A stretch of DNA of 6,452 nt from Eggerthella sp. CAG:209 (GTDB taxonomy: Bacteria; Actinomycetota; Coriobacteriia; Coriobacteriales; Eggerthellaceae). A model generated the notes under the pieces. It made no database searches. It saw only the letters and a program-made list of their open reading frames with translations, and was not told the DNA's origin. Below, piece after piece: positions 6,300 to 6,452 of the stretch. Location of the stretch: positions 8,883 to 15,334 of the forward strand of contig FR884633.1 in the NCBI GenBank assembly GCA_000436075.1, in the 5' to 3' direction. The position numbers and the translations under genes are program-made. The stretch's first letter is position 1. Each line of letters opens with the position of its first letter.

Positions 6300-6321
6300 T
6301 CGAACATTGCAATTCAAAGCA

Positions 6322-6327
6322 GAGGAG
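6322..6327 (+). promoter_or_regulatory. Ribosome binding site for the second NSS gene
   Basis: GAGGAG lies 8 bases before GTG 6336 and fixes this as the start; no other start codon lies between it and the conserved TM1 region. Confidence 0.8.
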
Positions 6328-6335
6328 AAACTGCC

Positions 6336-6452
6336 GTGGCAGATAAAGAAATCGTAGACGAAGGGCGTGAGAAGTTCTCAAGCCGCCTCGGGTTCATTCT
6401 CATCAGCGCTGGTTGCGCTATCGGCTTGGGCAACATCTGGCGCTTTCCCTAC
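6336..6452 (+). CDS. Sodium-dependent transporter, NSS/SNF family (3'-truncated by window edge)
   Basis: Only the first 39 residues are inside the window, and the frame is open at the last base. After a 10-residue acidic N-tail (MADKEIVDEG) it enters TM1 with the NSS hallmark AIGLGNIWRFPY (28-39), including the Asn that coordinates Na1 in LeuT. Its residues 11-39 match residues 19-47 of the upstream transporter at 27 of 29 positions, whereas the underlying 87 bases differ at about 18, nearly all silent. This shows an old duplication under protein-level constraint rather than a recent copy, though this segment is strongly conserved across the whole family. It probably encodes a similar amino-acid or amine importer, with its own promoter. 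The rest of the protein, and whether it is intact, cannot be seen. Confidence 0.9.
   Translation, partial: MADKEIVDEGREKFSSRLGFILISAGCAIGLGNIWRFPY

Noticed and set aside
1..6452. A novel multi-gene defence, mobile or biosynthetic system
   Set aside because: RecQ can appear in such systems, but here it is a canonical full-length RecQ among housekeeping and transport genes, with no nuclease, integrase, toxin, repeat array or unknown conserved partner nearby.

Overview
The window is ordinary bacterial core-genome DNA with every recognisable gene on the plus strand: the 3' half of gatA, complete gatB, complete recQ, a complete sodium-coupled neurotransmitter:sodium symporter (NSS) family transporter, and the first 39 codons of a second, closely related NSS transporter. 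GTG starts (gatB, recQ, second NSS), purine-rich Shine-Dalgarno sites, GatB-dependent Gln-tRNA/Asn-tRNA synthesis, moderately high GC and an insertion in GatB fit a member of the Actinomycetota. The wording of GatA and GatB and the NSS pair made me think of Coriobacteriia (Eggerthellales). That placement is recall and inference, not a computed result.

Layout. 1-768: C-terminal half of GatA, with the amidase catalytic triad lying upstream of the window. 771-2363: gatB, starting 2 bases after the gatA stop, so the two are almost certainly co-transcribed and translationally coupled. 2364-2500: intergenic, with a strong GC-rich hairpin that lacks a U-tract, then an AT-rich stretch and a very good ribosome site for recQ. 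2501-4399: RecQ helicase with complete helicase, zinc, RQC and HRDC regions. 4400-4792: 393 bases with no convincing gene, but three hairpins and a possible promoter; the last hairpin ends about 30 bases before the transporter start. 4793-6223: 11-segment NSS transporter. 6224-6335: spacer with inverted repeats and a -10-like box. 6336-6452: start of the second NSS gene, running off the window.

How the genes relate. GatA and GatB are two subunits of the GatCAB amidotransferase that turns misacylated Glu-tRNA(Gln) and/or Asp-tRNA(Asn) into the correct aminoacyl-tRNA. RecQ is a DNA repair and recombination helicase with no obvious link to its neighbours, and looks separately expressed. The two NSS transporters are tandem paralogues, probably importing amino acids or related amines with sodium. 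The sequences just upstream of each share a GCGTAT...GAAC pattern at similar positions, suggesting the promoter region was duplicated with the gene and then diverged.

I found no CRISPR array, insertion sequence, prophage, toxin-antitoxin pair, tRNA or rRNA, and nothing that I would call a new biological system. The points most worth checking are regulatory: the hairpin directly before the first transporter, the dyad overlapping the probable promoter of the second, and an apparent methionine in place of a sodium-coordinating hydroxyl residue in the first transporter.
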